Shown here in pieces: positions 17,098-26,029 of a DNA stretch of 64,000 nt. Each line of letters starts with the position of its first letter. The first letter of the stretch is position 1. The stretch comes from Bacillus sp. V3B (GTDB lineage: Bacteria > Bacillota > Bacilli > Bacillales > Cytobacillaceae). The notes under the pieces are model-generated. The model was given only the letters and a program-made list of their open reading frames with translations. It made no database searches and was not told the origin of the DNA. The DNA lies in assembly GCF_024494465.1 (NCBI RefSeq), contig NZ_JAETXM010000005.1:62001-126000 (forward strand). Direction: 5' to 3'. The position numbers were made by a program, and so were the translations under genes.

Positions 17098-17126
17098 TTG
17101 GAATAGGTTTATATTTCCGTTATAAT
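17098..17126 (+). promoter_or_regulatory. promoter of the lone trpB
   Basis: TTGGAA (17098-17103) and TATAAT (17121-17126) are separated by 17 bases. Transcription would start about 60 bases before the trpB ATG. No T-box, trp leader or TRAP-type GAG/TAG repeat run is visible. Confidence 0.65.
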
Positions 17127-17192
17127 ATAATTGAAATTTTTATTTTAATAGTTAAATCATTTCTTTTTTAGTTAGAAGGAGTTGAGTTGAGA

Positions 17193-18359
17193 ATGGCGAG
17201 TACGAGCGTAGAGAGTAAAGGCTATTTTGGGGAATTTGGTGGGAGTTTTATTCCTGAAAATCTTCAAAAAGTAATGAATAGGATCGAGGAACAGTTTTTG
17301 CTATTTAAGGATGATCCTGATTTCCTAAAAGAATTAAACTATTATCTAAAAGAATATATTGGGAGAGAAAATCCACTTACTTTTGCTGAAAATTTAACAA
17401 AACAAATTGGTGGAGCAAAAATCTATTTAAAAAGAGAAGATTTAAATCATACAGGTGCCCATAAAATTAATAACGCTCTTGGACAAATTCTATTAGCAAA
17501 ACGGATGGGGATAAAACGAATCATTGCTGAAACAGGTGCTGGGCAGCATGGAGTCGCAACAGCTACTGCATGTGCGATGTTCGGGATGGAATGTGTCATT
17601 TACATGGGGAAAGTGGATACAGAACGACAAGAGCTCAATGTATTTCGTATGGAATTGCTTGGTGCAAAAGTAGTTCCGGTTGAAAAGGGACAAGGTCGTT
17701 TAAAAGATGCGGTCGATGAGGCATTAAATGACTTAATTGAAAACTATGAAACGACTTTCTATCTAATCGGTTCTGCTGTCGGACCACATCCATACCCAAC
17801 GATTGTGAAACATTTTCAATCCATTATTAGTTTAGAATCGAAACGTCAAATTCTTGAAAAAGAAGGAAAATTGCCTACTGCTGTTATTGCTTGTGCAGGT
17901 GGCGGTAGTAATGCAATCGGTGCCTTTGCTTATTATATCGAGGAAGAAAATGTTCGCTTAATTGGTGTTGAGCCAGCAGAAGCTCCTACTATGTCTGAAG
18001 GTGTTCCAGCTGTTCTACATGGTTATAAAAGTTATACCTTATTAGATGAAAAAGGTGAACCAAAACCCGTATTCTCGATTGCTGCTGGACTAGATTATCC
18101 GGGCGTGGGACCTGAGCATAGTTTCTTAAAAGCGAGCGGAAGAGGAGAATATGTATCAGTAACGGGACAAGAGGCATTAGAAGCTTTTAAAATGTTATCG
18201 AAAGTAGAAGGGATTATTCCCGCATTAGAGAGTTCTCATGCCATTGCCTATGGAGTTAAATTAGCGAAAGAACTATCACAAGATGATGTACTAATCATTA
18301 ATTTATCTGGTCGTGGCGATAAAGATGTTGATCAAGTACATGAAATGTTGAAGAGATAA
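17193..18359 (+). CDS. trpB: tryptophan synthase beta chain (stand-alone)
   Basis: PLP enzyme joining indole and serine to give tryptophan. The 388-aa protein has [15 protein letters not shown], the Schiff-base Lys91 in [13 protein letters not shown], the catalytic Glu113 in AETGAGQHG, the phosphate-binding [10 protein letters not shown] and the terminal LSGRGDKD. These are TrpB1-type marks. One oddity is Ser in FGGSFIPE, where most TrpB have Arg. AAGGAG lies 11 bases before this ATG (a TTG two codons earlier is possible). There is no trpA or any other trp gene beside it, so it may salvage indole or be a second copy. It has its own promoter. Confidence 0.93.
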   Translation: MASTSVESKGYFGEFGGSFIPENLQKVMNRIEEQFLLFKDDPDFLKELNYYLKEYIGRENPLTFAENLTKQIGGAKIYLKREDLNHTGAHKINNALGQILLAKRMGIKRIIAETGAGQHGVATATACAMFGMECVIYMGKVDTERQELNVFRMELLGAKVVPVEKGQGRLKDAVDEALNDLIENYETTFYLIGSAVGPHPYPTIVKHFQSIISLESKRQILEKEGKLPTAVIACAGGGSNAIGAFAYYIEEENVRLIGVEPAEAPTMSEGVPAVLHGYKSYTLLDEKGEPKPVFSIAAGLDYPGVGPEHSFLKASGRGEYVSVTGQEALEAFKMLSKVEGIIPALESSHAIAYGVKLAKELSQDDVLIINLSGRGDKDVDQVHEMLKR

Positions 18360-18544
18360 GGCTGTTCTTTGAAGGGATTTGTGAGAGTCTATCTAGTGGG
18401 TAGGCGTTTTCATGGGAAAATCGAAAAGGGATTCGTCCCACTATGATCGTAATGATTAAAAAAAATTAAAAAGTTTGCTTGTAATATATTGATTTCTGAG
18501 ATAGAATACTTATGAAATTAAAATAATTCAATTAGTTAGAATAT

Positions 18545-18640
18545 TCACTAGGGGATCCCTTGATAAGGGCTGAGAATAAAGTAGTTACTTTTAAACCCTC
18601 ATAACCTGACCAGGTTCGTACCTGCGTAGGGAAGTGGCGC
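18545..18640 (+). promoter_or_regulatory. TPP riboswitch (THI box) of the tenI-thi operon
   Basis: Canonical aptamer: AGGGGATCCC, AAGGGCTGAGAATA, ACCCTCATAACCTGACC, then CTGCGTAGGGAAGTGG. The pyrimidine-binding CTGAGA core is intact. It precedes a terminator at 18680-18712 and the thiazole operon, so TPP should switch off transcription. Confidence 0.95.
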
Positions 18641-18679
18641 AATAACTTTCTTGCGCTTGTTTGTTGATACACAACTAAC

Positions 18680-18712
18680 AAACCACTTTCCTATTTTGGA
18701 GAGTGGTTTTTT
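18680..18712 (+). terminator. riboswitch-controlled terminator
   Basis: AACCACTTTCC pairs with GGAGAGTGGTT (one G-U) followed by seven T, about 40 bases downstream of the TPP aptamer and 100 bases before tenI. This is the expected expression platform. Confidence 0.85.
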
Positions 18713-18811
18713 TATATAGAAAATCATACTCCGAAGGTTTTAGAGAATGTTTAATTTAGGAAGAAGGTGCTTTAAGTGGCATTTTAATTTCCTTACAAGG
18801 AGAGAGAATAC

Positions 18812-19420
18812 GTGAAACTTATGGCTGTAACAGACAATTTGCATTCGGTTAGCGATCTAGCTTCCATGATTATTAGAATAAAAGATATCGTCGATTTTGT
18901 TCAGATACGTGAAAAAACAAAAAGTGTTCAAGAAATGATTCTATTACTAGAACAATTAAAAGATGCTGGGGTCAAAAAGGAGAAAATCATCATAAATGAT
19001 CGATTGGATCTTGCATTACTGATGAATATTCCTAACCTTCATTTACCGGAACACGGTCTTCCGGTTAGAAAGGTAAAAGAGCATTTTCCACATTTGCGAA
19101 TTGGAAGATCTGTTCATTCCTTAGACAAAGCGAAGGAAGCGGAAAGAGATGGTGTCGATTATGTGGTATTTGGCCATTGTTTTGAAACGAATAGTAAAAA
19201 GGGAAAGAGCCCCAATGGCATTGATCCAATCGGTGAAATGAAAAAAGAGCTACAGATACCGGTTTATGCAATCGGTGGCATATCGGTAGACAAAATAGGC
19301 GCGTTACGACAAGTGAAAGCAGATGGAATAGCCATTATGTCAGGTATCTTTTCAGCAAAGGAACCGGTAGCATCAACAAAACAATTTAACGAGGCGATAA
19401 ATAGTGAAAACGAATTATGA
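18812..19420 (+). CDS. tenI: thiazole tautomerase TenI
   Basis: ThiE-like TIM-barrel protein of 202 aa. In B. subtilis TenI aromatises the thiazole phosphate made by ThiG. The sequence shows VDFVQIREKTKS, IIINDRLDLAL, HLPEHGLPV, IGRSVHS, VVFGHCFET and IPVYAIGGI. The phosphate-binding loops are those of the family, but the ThiE pyrophosphate Lys/Asp set is not complete, which favours TenI over thiamine phosphate synthase. The GTG start is 10 bases after AAGGAG. It overlaps thiO by 17 bases and is first in the TPP-controlled operon. Confidence 0.88.
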   Translation: MKLMAVTDNLHSVSDLASMIIRIKDIVDFVQIREKTKSVQEMILLLEQLKDAGVKKEKIIINDRLDLALLMNIPNLHLPEHGLPVRKVKEHFPHLRIGRSVHSLDKAKEAERDGVDYVVFGHCFETNSKKGKSPNGIDPIGEMKKELQIPVYAIGGISVDKIGALRQVKADGIAIMSGIFSAKEPVASTKQFNEAINSENEL

Positions 19421-20516
19421 GGTAGTTGTTATAGGTGGCGGTATTATCGGTTGCTCGATTGCCTATTATTTAGCGAAAGAAAACGTCGATGTGGCGCTTT
19501 TTGAAGGAAGACAGATTGGTAGTAAATCAACTGGAGCTGCTGCTGGAATGCTTGGTGCTCATTCTGAGTGTGACGGTGATTTTGATGTCTTCTTTCCGTT
19601 TGCTAGAAGCAGTCAACGAGCCTATGCCCAGCTTAAAGAGGAATTGAGAGAGCTAAGCGGAATCGATATGGAGTATAGAAAAGGAGGGATTTTAAAGCTA
19701 GCCTTCACGGAAACTGATAAAAAGAATCTCAATTCTATGATTTCGCAACCGACTGTGAAATGGTTGGAAGCGGAAGTTGTGAGGAACAGTGAATCCACTA
19801 TTACCCCCAATCTACTAGGTGCGGCATTTATTGAGGACGATGTTAATGTTGTACCTACTAGGGTTTGCCAAAGTTTTGCGAAAAGTGCTGGAGTGCTGGG
19901 GGCGTCCATTTTTGAATATACGCATGTAATAGATATTCAAAAGAAAGAAAAGAGCTTTTTGATCCAAACAACAACAGGTCAATTTGAAGCGAAGCATGTT
20001 GTTGTCGCAAATGGGGTTTGGAGTACTTCCTTTTTTGAGCAGTCAGGATTAAATCATCAACTTGTACCGGTAAAAGGAGAGTGCCTATCTGTTTATGATG
20101 AAAAGGCTACCTTGAAACATACGTTATTTCATGAGCAGTGTTACATTGTTCCTCGAAATAATGGAAAGCTTGTCATTGGTGCGACTATGATTGAAAATGA
20201 CTGGAATGAAAGAGTTAGCCTTGGTGGGGTTGAGTCTTTGATTGCAAAGGCGAAAACGATGCTTCCAGCTATTTCTGACATGAAGCTAGATTCTTTTTGG
20301 GCAGGACTTCGTCCGCAAACGTTTGATCAAAAGCCATTTATTGGACACCATCCTGAAGAAGAAGGCATTTTATTTGCGACAGGGCATTATCGAAATGGGA
20401 TCTTGCTTGCTCCAGCAACGGGACAAATGATTACTGATCTTATTTTGAAAAGAGAAATAAAAAAAGAATGGGTGGAGGCCTTTAAAATTGATCGCCGCCA
20501 ACCATCGTATGTTTAG
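19404..20516 (+). CDS. thiO: glycine oxidase ThiO
   Basis: FAD enzyme that oxidises glycine to iminoglycine, the amine source for thiazole synthesis in aerobic bacilli. The 370-aa protein has the dinucleotide fold VVVIGGGIIGCSIAYYLA at the N-terminus, STGAAAGMLGAHSE, a VVVANGVWS strand and the C-terminal substrate/FAD motifs GLRPQTFDQKPFIG and TGHYRNGILLAPATG. The GTG start lies inside tenI, implying coupled translation. thiS follows 14 bases later. Confidence 0.93.
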   Translation: MKTNYEVVVIGGGIIGCSIAYYLAKENVDVALFEGRQIGSKSTGAAAGMLGAHSECDGDFDVFFPFARSSQRAYAQLKEELRELSGIDMEYRKGGILKLAFTETDKKNLNSMISQPTVKWLEAEVVRNSESTITPNLLGAAFIEDDVNVVPTRVCQSFAKSAGVLGASIFEYTHVIDIQKKEKSFLIQTTTGQFEAKHVVVANGVWSTSFFEQSGLNHQLVPVKGECLSVYDEKATLKHTLFHEQCYIVPRNNGKLVIGATMIENDWNERVSLGGVESLIAKAKTMLPAISDMKLDSFWAGLRPQTFDQKPFIGHHPEEEGILFATGHYRNGILLAPATGQMITDLILKREIKKEWVEAFKIDRRQPSYV

Positions 20517-20530
20517 GAAGTGAAACTTAA

Positions 20531-20734
20531 ATGTCCATTGTATTAAACGGGAAAAATGTTGTGCTACCAGAGGAAGTAACCTCGATACAAAGGTTGCTCA
20601 CTCATTACGATTTGGAAAACCGAATTGTTGTCGTTGAATTAAACAAGGAAATTATTTTAAAAGAACAATATGAAACCATGAATCTATCACATGGGGATAG
20701 AGTAGAAATTATCCATTTTGTAGGAGGAGGATGA
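20531..20734 (+). CDS. thiS: sulfur carrier protein ThiS
   Basis: Ubiquitin-fold sulfur carrier of 67 aa. The C-terminal Gly-Gly (FVGGG here, one extra Gly) is adenylated by ThiF and converted to a thiocarboxylate that gives sulfur to the thiazole ring. [10 protein letters not shown] and [10 protein letters not shown] are typical. Its stop overlaps the ATG at 20731, and its last codons double as the ribosome binding site for thiG. Confidence 0.93.
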   Translation: MSIVLNGKNVVLPEEVTSIQRLLTHYDLENRIVVVELNKEIILKEQYETMNLSHGDRVEIIHFVGGG

Positions 20735-20736
20735 AC

Positions 20737-21504
20737 ATGTTAAAAATAGCCAATCAAACATTTAACTCAAACCTTTTATTAGGAACAGGGAAATATCCAT
20801 CATTTGACATTCAAAAGAAAGCAGTCGAGGTATCTGAATCGGAAATCTTAACGTTTGCCGTTAGAAGGATGAATATTTTTGAAGAACATCAGCCGAACTT
20901 TCTTGAACAACTGGATTTATCCAAATATACGCTTCTTCCAAATACAGCTGGAGCGAAAACTGCTGAAGAGGCCGTAAGAATTGCAAAACTAGCAAAAGCT
21001 TCAGGTTTATGTGACATGATTAAGGTAGAAGTCATTGGTGATGATCGATCGCTTTTACCTGATCCGATTGAAACATTGAAAGCATCTGAGATTCTGTTAG
21101 AAGAAGGATTTATTGTTTTGCCATACACGTCTGATGATGTCGTATTAGCCAAACGGCTTGAAGATCTTGGTGTACATGCGATTATGCCTGGTGCTTCACC
21201 AATTGGTTCAGGAAAGGGGATTTTAAATCCACTAAACTTAAAGTTTATTATTGAACAGTCGTCTGTTCCAGTTATTGTAGATGCGGGCATCGGTTCTCCA
21301 AAGGATGTGGCTTACGCGATGGAGCTTGGAGCAGATGGGGTTTTACTTAATACAGCTGTTTCTGGAGCAAAAGATCCTGTGAAGATGGCTCTTGCCATGA
21401 AGTTGGCCATAGAAGCTGGGACTCTTGGCTTTGAAGCAGGTAGAATTGAAGAGAAAGAGTATGCGGTAGCGAGTAGCCCAACAACCGGGATGGTGACATC
21501 TTGA
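20737..21504 (+). CDS. thiG: thiazole synthase ThiG
   Basis: TIM-barrel synthase that condenses 1-deoxyxylulose 5-phosphate, iminoglycine and ThiS-thiocarboxylate. The 255-aa protein starts [20 protein letters not shown]. Lys96 in MIKVEVIGD sits exactly where the B. subtilis Schiff-base lysine is. [11 protein letters not shown] and [11 protein letters not shown] form the phosphate pocket. I chose ATG 20737 over ATG 20731 because AGGAGG is 6 bases before it and homologues begin MLKI. The end overlaps thiF by 4 bases. Confidence 0.94.
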   Translation: MLKIANQTFNSNLLLGTGKYPSFDIQKKAVEVSESEILTFAVRRMNIFEEHQPNFLEQLDLSKYTLLPNTAGAKTAEEAVRIAKLAKASGLCDMIKVEVIGDDRSLLPDPIETLKASEILLEEGFIVLPYTSDDVVLAKRLEDLGVHAIMPGASPIGSGKGILNPLNLKFIIEQSSVPVIVDAGIGSPKDVAYAMELGADGVLLNTAVSGAKDPVKMALAMKLAIEAGTLGFEAGRIEEKEYAVASSPTTGMVTS

Positions 21505-22511
21505 CGAATCGGTACTCAAGACAGGAACTATTTTTAGGAAGTAAGACACAAGCAAGGGTACAAGATGCCAGTGTTATCATTATCGGAGCAGGAGCACTTG
21601 GATCGGCTAGTGCAGAAATGCTGGCGAGAGCAGGGATTGGTAGGCTCACGATTGTGGATCGAGATTATGTAGAATGGAGTAATTTGCAAAGGCAGCAGTT
21701 ATATATAGAAGAAGATGCAAAGGAAAAACTGCCGAAAGCAATTGCTGCCAAACAAAGGCTAGAACAAATCAATAGTGAAATTACCATCAACAGTTTGGTT
21801 GTCGATGTTCATGGTCTTAATATTGAAGAACTAATTAAAGATCATTCTGTAATTGTAGATGCTACCGATAATTTTGAAACAAGGTTGATTGTCAATGATG
21901 CCGCTGTGAAACAAGGTATTCCTTTTATTATAGGGGCGTGTGTTTCTAGTTATGGACTATCTTTTCCGATTATTCCGGGAGAAACTCCTTGTTTACATTG
22001 TTTAATGAACCATTTGCCAATGGATGGGATGACCTGTGATACGGTCGGTGTGATTAGTCCAATCGTTCAGGTGATTGCTGCTTTTCAGGTCACACAAGTT
22101 TTGCGGCTTTTTGCTGGTGAAAACCTGTTACCTATCATGCAATCGATTGATATTTGGAAAAGTGAAAAAGCAGAGATCAACGTGGCACGTTTAAAAAATA
22201 AACATTGTCCAACCTGTGGTGAGGATGCAACCTATCCTTATTTATCTTTTGAAAATCAAACGAAAACAGATGTTTTATGCGGGAGAGATGCAGTTCAGCT
22301 TAGGCCGGGGGGATCAAAGACTCTTTCACTTGAGCGTTTAGTAGAAAGCTTGCAAGGAGTTATAACCAATTTGATCGTGAATCCTTATCTACTCTCATGT
22401 ACTTATGAAGATTATCGAGTTGTGTTATTTAAAGACGGACGTACCATCATTCATGGTACAAATGATCCGAAAAGAGCTCGAACAATCTATAATCGATTGA
22501 TACAACATTAA
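21501..22511 (+). CDS. thiF: ThiS adenylyltransferase ThiF
   Basis: E1-like enzyme that adenylates the ThiS C-terminus, 336 aa. It has the ATP-binding [15 protein letters not shown], the DATDNFETR loop, zinc ligands CLHC and CPTC, and the conserved Cys in [12 protein letters not shown]. The TTG start overlaps the thiG stop (TTGA), so translation is coupled. It is last in the operon, followed by a strong terminator. tenA and thiD, which flank these genes in B. subtilis, are not here and must lie elsewhere if present. Confidence 0.92.
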   Translation: MTNRYSRQELFLGSKTQARVQDASVIIIGAGALGSASAEMLARAGIGRLTIVDRDYVEWSNLQRQQLYIEEDAKEKLPKAIAAKQRLEQINSEITINSLVVDVHGLNIEELIKDHSVIVDATDNFETRLIVNDAAVKQGIPFIIGACVSSYGLSFPIIPGETPCLHCLMNHLPMDGMTCDTVGVISPIVQVIAAFQVTQVLRLFAGENLLPIMQSIDIWKSEKAEINVARLKNKHCPTCGEDATYPYLSFENQTKTDVLCGRDAVQLRPGGSKTLSLERLVESLQGVITNLIVNPYLLSCTYEDYRVVLFKDGRTIIHGTNDPKRARTIYNRLIQH

Positions 22512-22519
22512 GGGGAGAG

Positions 22520-22562
22520 TTCCCTCAGTACTTTAAAATACTGAGGGAATTGTCTTTTTTTT
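22520..22562 (+). terminator. terminator of the thi operon
   Basis: TTCCCTCAGTA pairs with TACTGAGGGAA, 8-base loop, followed by TTGTC and eight T. Confidence 0.9.
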
Positions 22563-22711
22563 CGTCTATTTTCCATATTCTTTGAGTTTTCCCTATTAAT
22601 GTTTCATAGACTTTTTAAAAAATTATAAAAATATAGTAATATTTTATTTAAGGATTTTATGCATAAACACTTTAATGCGGTAGGGTAATAGAAGTATAGC
22701 TTTTTAAAGTA

Positions 22712-22863
22712 ATGATGAATGAAGATTTGTTATCAAATAATCTTATTAACTTTTATTCTAGACTAATTGAAACAATGGACGAAAAATTACTGAAAAGGGA
22801 ATTGCCCATGCACCTTTTACTGAGAGTTTACATGATTTAGTAAAGGAAAAAGATAAACTGTGA
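22712..22863 (+). pseudogene. possible small frameshifted gene
   Basis: From ATG ATG AAT at 22712 the frame reads MMNEDLLSNNLINFYSRLIE and continues to about 22798. In the next frame the text continues KGIAHAPFTESLHDLVKEKD and stops at 22861-22863. Adding one A to the AAAA run near 22792 would join both into a 51-residue protein. There is no clear ribosome binding site. This may be a decayed small gene. The rest of 22563-22890 holds nothing I can name. Confidence 0.3.
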
Positions 22864-22895
22864 AAGGTGAACATTTGGTAAACCTAATAAAAAAT

Positions 22896-22933
22896 AAAAA
22901 ACATCCCTTTTCATTTGAAAAGGGATGTTTTTT
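22896..22933. terminator. bidirectional terminator after the proline symporter gene
   Basis: AAAAACATCCCTTTTC pairs with GAAAAGGGATGTTTTT, with A-run and T-run on the two sides, 8 bases beyond the symporter stop. Confidence 0.88.
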
Positions 22934-22940
22934 CGCTTGA

Positions 22941-24413
22941 TTAAGCTTCACTTATCTTGGATTTATACGTATCAAATTCTTCTTGAACTTCTTGCGAAGG
23001 AGCTTTGCCAAGAAGACTTACAATGATAATGGCTATGGCTGCAAACAAGAAGCCTGGTGCAAGTTCATATATATCGAAAAGACCTCCTGAAAGTTGCTTC
23101 CAAACAATCACCGTCACAGCACCAACAATGACACCAGCAAGAGCGCCATTTCTTGTCATACGTTTCCAGAACAGACTAAGGATAATAACGGGTCCAAAGG
23201 CTGCTCCAAATCCAGCCCATGCGTAACTAACAAGTTCTAACACTTTACTTTCTGGATTGAACCCTAGTAAAATAGCAATGATAGCAATCCCAAAAACAGC
23301 AATTCTACCAACAATCATTTCTTCTTTTTTGGAAGCGTTTCTTCTGAAAATTGATTTATAAAAATCATTAGCTAAAGCACTAGAAGAAACGAGTAATTGT
23401 GAGTCAACTGTACTCATGATTGCTGATAGAATGGCTGCGAGTAAAAATCCAGCTACCCATGGATTAAATAAAACTTGAGAAAACATAATAAAGGCTGTTT
23501 CAGAGTTGGCTAGAGGTGCATCAGCAAAGTAGGCAATACCTGCAAAACCAACAAAGACTGCTCCAAACAAGGAAAGAATCATCCAAAGCATTCCAATTAA
23601 ACGTGCTTTAGGGACGTCTTTCGTTGACTTTAATCCCATAAATCGAACAAGAATATGTGGCTGACCAAAATAGCCAAGTCCCCAAGCTAATAAAGAAATA
23701 ACCCCTATAGCTGTGGCTCCTGAATATACATTTAAGTATGAAGTATCGATACTTCCAATTTGTTGAACCATTTCATTCCATCCACCTAGCTCACTGATCG
23801 CTACCATTGGGATGATAATTAGGGCTAAAAACATTAATATTCCTTGAATAAAATCTGTCCAGCTTGCCGCAAGGAAGCCCCCGAAAAGAGTGTAGGATAG
23901 GATCACGGCTGCCCCAACCCATAATGCAACTTTATAATCCATTCCAAATGAACTCTCTAATAAAATAGCTCCACCTACAAGACTAGAAGATGTATAGAAA
24001 GTGAAGAATACGAGAATAACAATGGCAGAGACGACACGGAGAATTTTTGAATGATCACGAAAGCGATTTTCAAAAAAGTCCGGGACGGTTATGGAATCAT
24101 TTGACACTTCCGTGTATACTCGTAATGGTTTAGCAACAAACTGCCAATTAAGATAAGCACCGATGGCTAATCCAATAGGGAGCCAAATCTCGCTCATTCC
24201 ACCTACATACATGGCTCCAGGTAGTCCGAGCATTAACCATCCACTCATATCCGATGAACCTGCACTTAATGCTGCAACTCCCGCACCAAGACGTCGACCA
24301 CCAAGCACATAATCGGTCAAATTTTTGGTCATTCTTGAAGCTAGAATACCAATGATTAACATTCCAACTAAATAAATAATAACTGCAATTAACGTAGGTA
24401 CGTTTATATCCAT
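22941..24413 (-). CDS. putP: sodium/proline symporter (PutP/OpuE type)
   Basis: Sodium:solute symporter of 490 aa with about 13 membrane segments. It has the SSS signature GAGVAALSAGSSDMSGWLMLG with the Ser residues that form the sodium and proline sites, and VDSQLLVSSSALANDFYK in the C-terminal half. This is the proline-specific branch. Since it follows P5C reductase and glutamate kinase genes on the same strand, an osmoprotective role like B. subtilis OpuE is more likely than catabolic PutP; no putB/putC lies near. Its ribosome binding site (GGAGAGG) sits inside the end of the 47-aa gene just upstream, so the two should be co-translated. Confidence 0.92.
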   Translation of the reverse strand: MDINVPTLIAVIIYLVGMLIIGILASRMTKNLTDYVLGGRRLGAGVAALSAGSSDMSGWLMLGLPGAMYVGGMSEIWLPIGLAIGAYLNWQFVAKPLRVYTEVSNDSITVPDFFENRFRDHSKILRVVSAIVILVFFTFYTSSSLVGGAILLESSFGMDYKVALWVGAAVILSYTLFGGFLAASWTDFIQGILMFLALIIIPMVAISELGGWNEMVQQIGSIDTSYLNVYSGATAIGVISLLAWGLGYFGQPHILVRFMGLKSTKDVPKARLIGMLWMILSLFGAVFVGFAGIAYFADAPLANSETAFIMFSQVLFNPWVAGFLLAAILSAIMSTVDSQLLVSSSALANDFYKSIFRRNASKKEEMIVGRIAVFGIAIIAILLGFNPESKVLELVSYAWAGFGAAFGPVIILSLFWKRMTRNGALAGVIVGAVTVIVWKQLSGGLFDIYELAPGFLFAAIAIIIVSLLGKAPSQEVQEEFDTYKSKISEA

Positions 24414-24415
24414 TT

Positions 24416-24559
24416 TTATACATCCTCTCCTTTATCAATAGAATAAGTAACACTTTTTTTGTTTTCAGTAAAATAAGTAATGATCGATAGCACGATTAAC
24501 AATGGCATTGGAATTAGTAGCCAAGCCCATGTTGCTGCAGTGAGAGCAAACTCTTCCAT
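24416..24559 (-). CDS. 47-aa single-span membrane protein paired with the symporter
   Basis: Reads MEEFALTAATWAWLLIPMPL, continues through a hydrophobic LLIVLSIITYF segment, and ends in a short charged tail (DKGEDV). One membrane helix spans about residues 10-30, with the N-terminus short. GGGGGTG lies 6 bases before its ATG, and its stop is 2 bases before the symporter ATG. Small single-helix companions are known for several SSS and NSS transporters, so this is probably an accessory subunit of the proline symporter. That role is inferred from position and build. Confidence 0.75.
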   Translation of the reverse strand: MEEFALTAATWAWLLIPMPLLIVLSIITYFTENKKSVTYSIDKGEDV

Positions 24560-24671
24560 ACTGTCACCCCCTTTCAAGTATATAGAAACAAATCATACTA
24601 AAGCCATTTTTTGATTTATCACAGATCCTAAATGAAATTAGTATAATACTTATCCCTATTTATAGAATATT

Positions 24672-24720
24672 GCAATTATTACAAAAAAATAATTGCGTAC
24701 AGAGCCGCAGTTATTTTTTT
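24672..24720 (-). terminator. terminator of the proline-synthesis genes
   Basis: On the minus strand AATAACTGCG pairs with CGCAATTATT followed by seven T. A second overlapping pairing of GCAATTATT with AATAATTGC uses the same right arm. Confidence 0.7.
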
Positions 24721-24754
24721 GTTTTCTAATATATTAGGAGATTCCCAGTATAAT

Positions 24755-25879
24755 TTAAACGGTAATAGGAACGTCTGAATGACAAACAAAAAGATTGATA
24801 TCCATAACGGAGGGAGGATTGCTTGTTCCGTCTGATCCTTGTTTCGTTAGTTGCTCTAATTCTTCTGTTGAAAAATTAACAACTCCACATCCAATTTCAT
24901 TTCCATAAGTATCAATAATTCGAATAACCGCACCTTTTTCAAACTGACCATCTACTTGGTAAATACCAGATGGTAGTAAGCTTTGTTTATTCTCAATCAT
25001 TCGTTTTTTTGCTAAATGATCAATGATGATTTCTCCTTCAGGTCGTGAATTGAAGGCAATCCATTTTTTCTTTTGATTCAAATTAATTGAAGGTGTTTCT
25101 GTTTTAAAATAAGATCCTTTTGCCTTTCCAGAAACAGCATCAACGACAATATTTTCTGTGCTGGCATTTCCTAAAAATGTGGCAATATTTGAAGCCATAG
25201 CGATTTTGACTGCCTCGATTTTTGACTTCATTCCACCTGTCCCTACTGCACTTCCTGAACCACCCGCAGCTGCTTCTATTTCAGGAGTAATTTCATCGAC
25301 ATGTTCCAATAATTTGGCATGAGCATGTTTTGTAGGATCTGCACTATACAGTCCGTCTATATCTGATAAAATGACTAACTGATCAGAATCCACTAATCCA
25401 GCTACCTTAGCAGAGAGTGTATCATTATCTCCAAACTTTAAACGATCAACTGTGACCGTATCATTCTCATTGACAATTGGGATAATTCCTCTTTCTAATA
25501 ATACGTTCAATGTATTTCGTACATTTTTATAGCGATCTTCATCTAAAAAATCACTTCTTGTAATTAATATTTGCGATGCTACATATCCATGTGATAAAAA
25601 CAGTTTTGAATAAGACTCCATTAATAACCCTTGGCCGATTGAAGCAGCAGCCTGTTTTTCGGGTAATGAGCTTGGGCGTTTAAGACAGCCAAGTTTACGG
25701 TATCCTGCTGCAACAGCACCAGATGACACGAGGACAACTTCATGACCTAGGTCTTTTAAATAAACAACTTCATCGACCAATTTTTCCAATTTTTTCAGAC
25801 TGATTTCACCATGGCGACTTGTTAACGAACTGCTACCAATCTTAATTACTACCCTCTGTTTACTTTTGTCAGGGGTCAA
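24755..25879 (-). CDS. proB: glutamate 5-kinase (ProB/ProJ)
   Basis: First step of proline synthesis from glutamate. The amino-acid kinase domain has VVIKIGSSSLT, VLVSSGAVAAGYRKLG, IVNENDTV, FGDNDTLSAKVAG and VGTGGMKSKIEAVKIA. A C-terminal PUA domain spans about residues 280-370. A GTG at 25888 lies on top of the GGAG, so the TTG at 25879, 8 bases after it, is the better start. No proA is present. P5C reductase is upstream and a proline transporter downstream. This matches the B. subtilis proHJ idea, in which a dedicated osmostress pair shares ProA with the anabolic route. Confidence 0.93.
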   Translation of the reverse strand: MTPDKSKQRVVIKIGSSSLTSRHGEISLKKLEKLVDEVVYLKDLGHEVVLVSSGAVAAGYRKLGCLKRPSSLPEKQAAASIGQGLLMESYSKLFLSHGYVASQILITRSDFLDEDRYKNVRNTLNVLLERGIIPIVNENDTVTVDRLKFGDNDTLSAKVAGLVDSDQLVILSDIDGLYSADPTKHAHAKLLEHVDEITPEIEAAAGGSGSAVGTGGMKSKIEAVKIAMASNIATFLGNASTENIVVDAVSGKAKGSYFKTETPSINLNQKKKWIAFNSRPEGEIIIDHLAKKRMIENKQSLLPSGIYQVDGQFEKGAVIRIIDTYGNEIGCGVVNFSTEELEQLTKQGSDGTSNPPSVMDINLFVCHSDVPITV

Positions 25880-26029
25880 TACGATCACTCCAGTATTTGT
25901 TTTTTTGTGATAAACTAACTGAGACCTTGTAAAGCTTTATTAGTTAATTCACAGGTAATATAGTGTTTATTGCGGTTTAGAATGCTTAAACGATATAGAA
26001 TATACTAGGTTGATAGTGATAAAAAATGA

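Noticed and set aside
20889-21290. 133-codon minus-strand frame
   Set aside because: Lies wholly inside thiG on the opposite strand, with no ribosome binding site.
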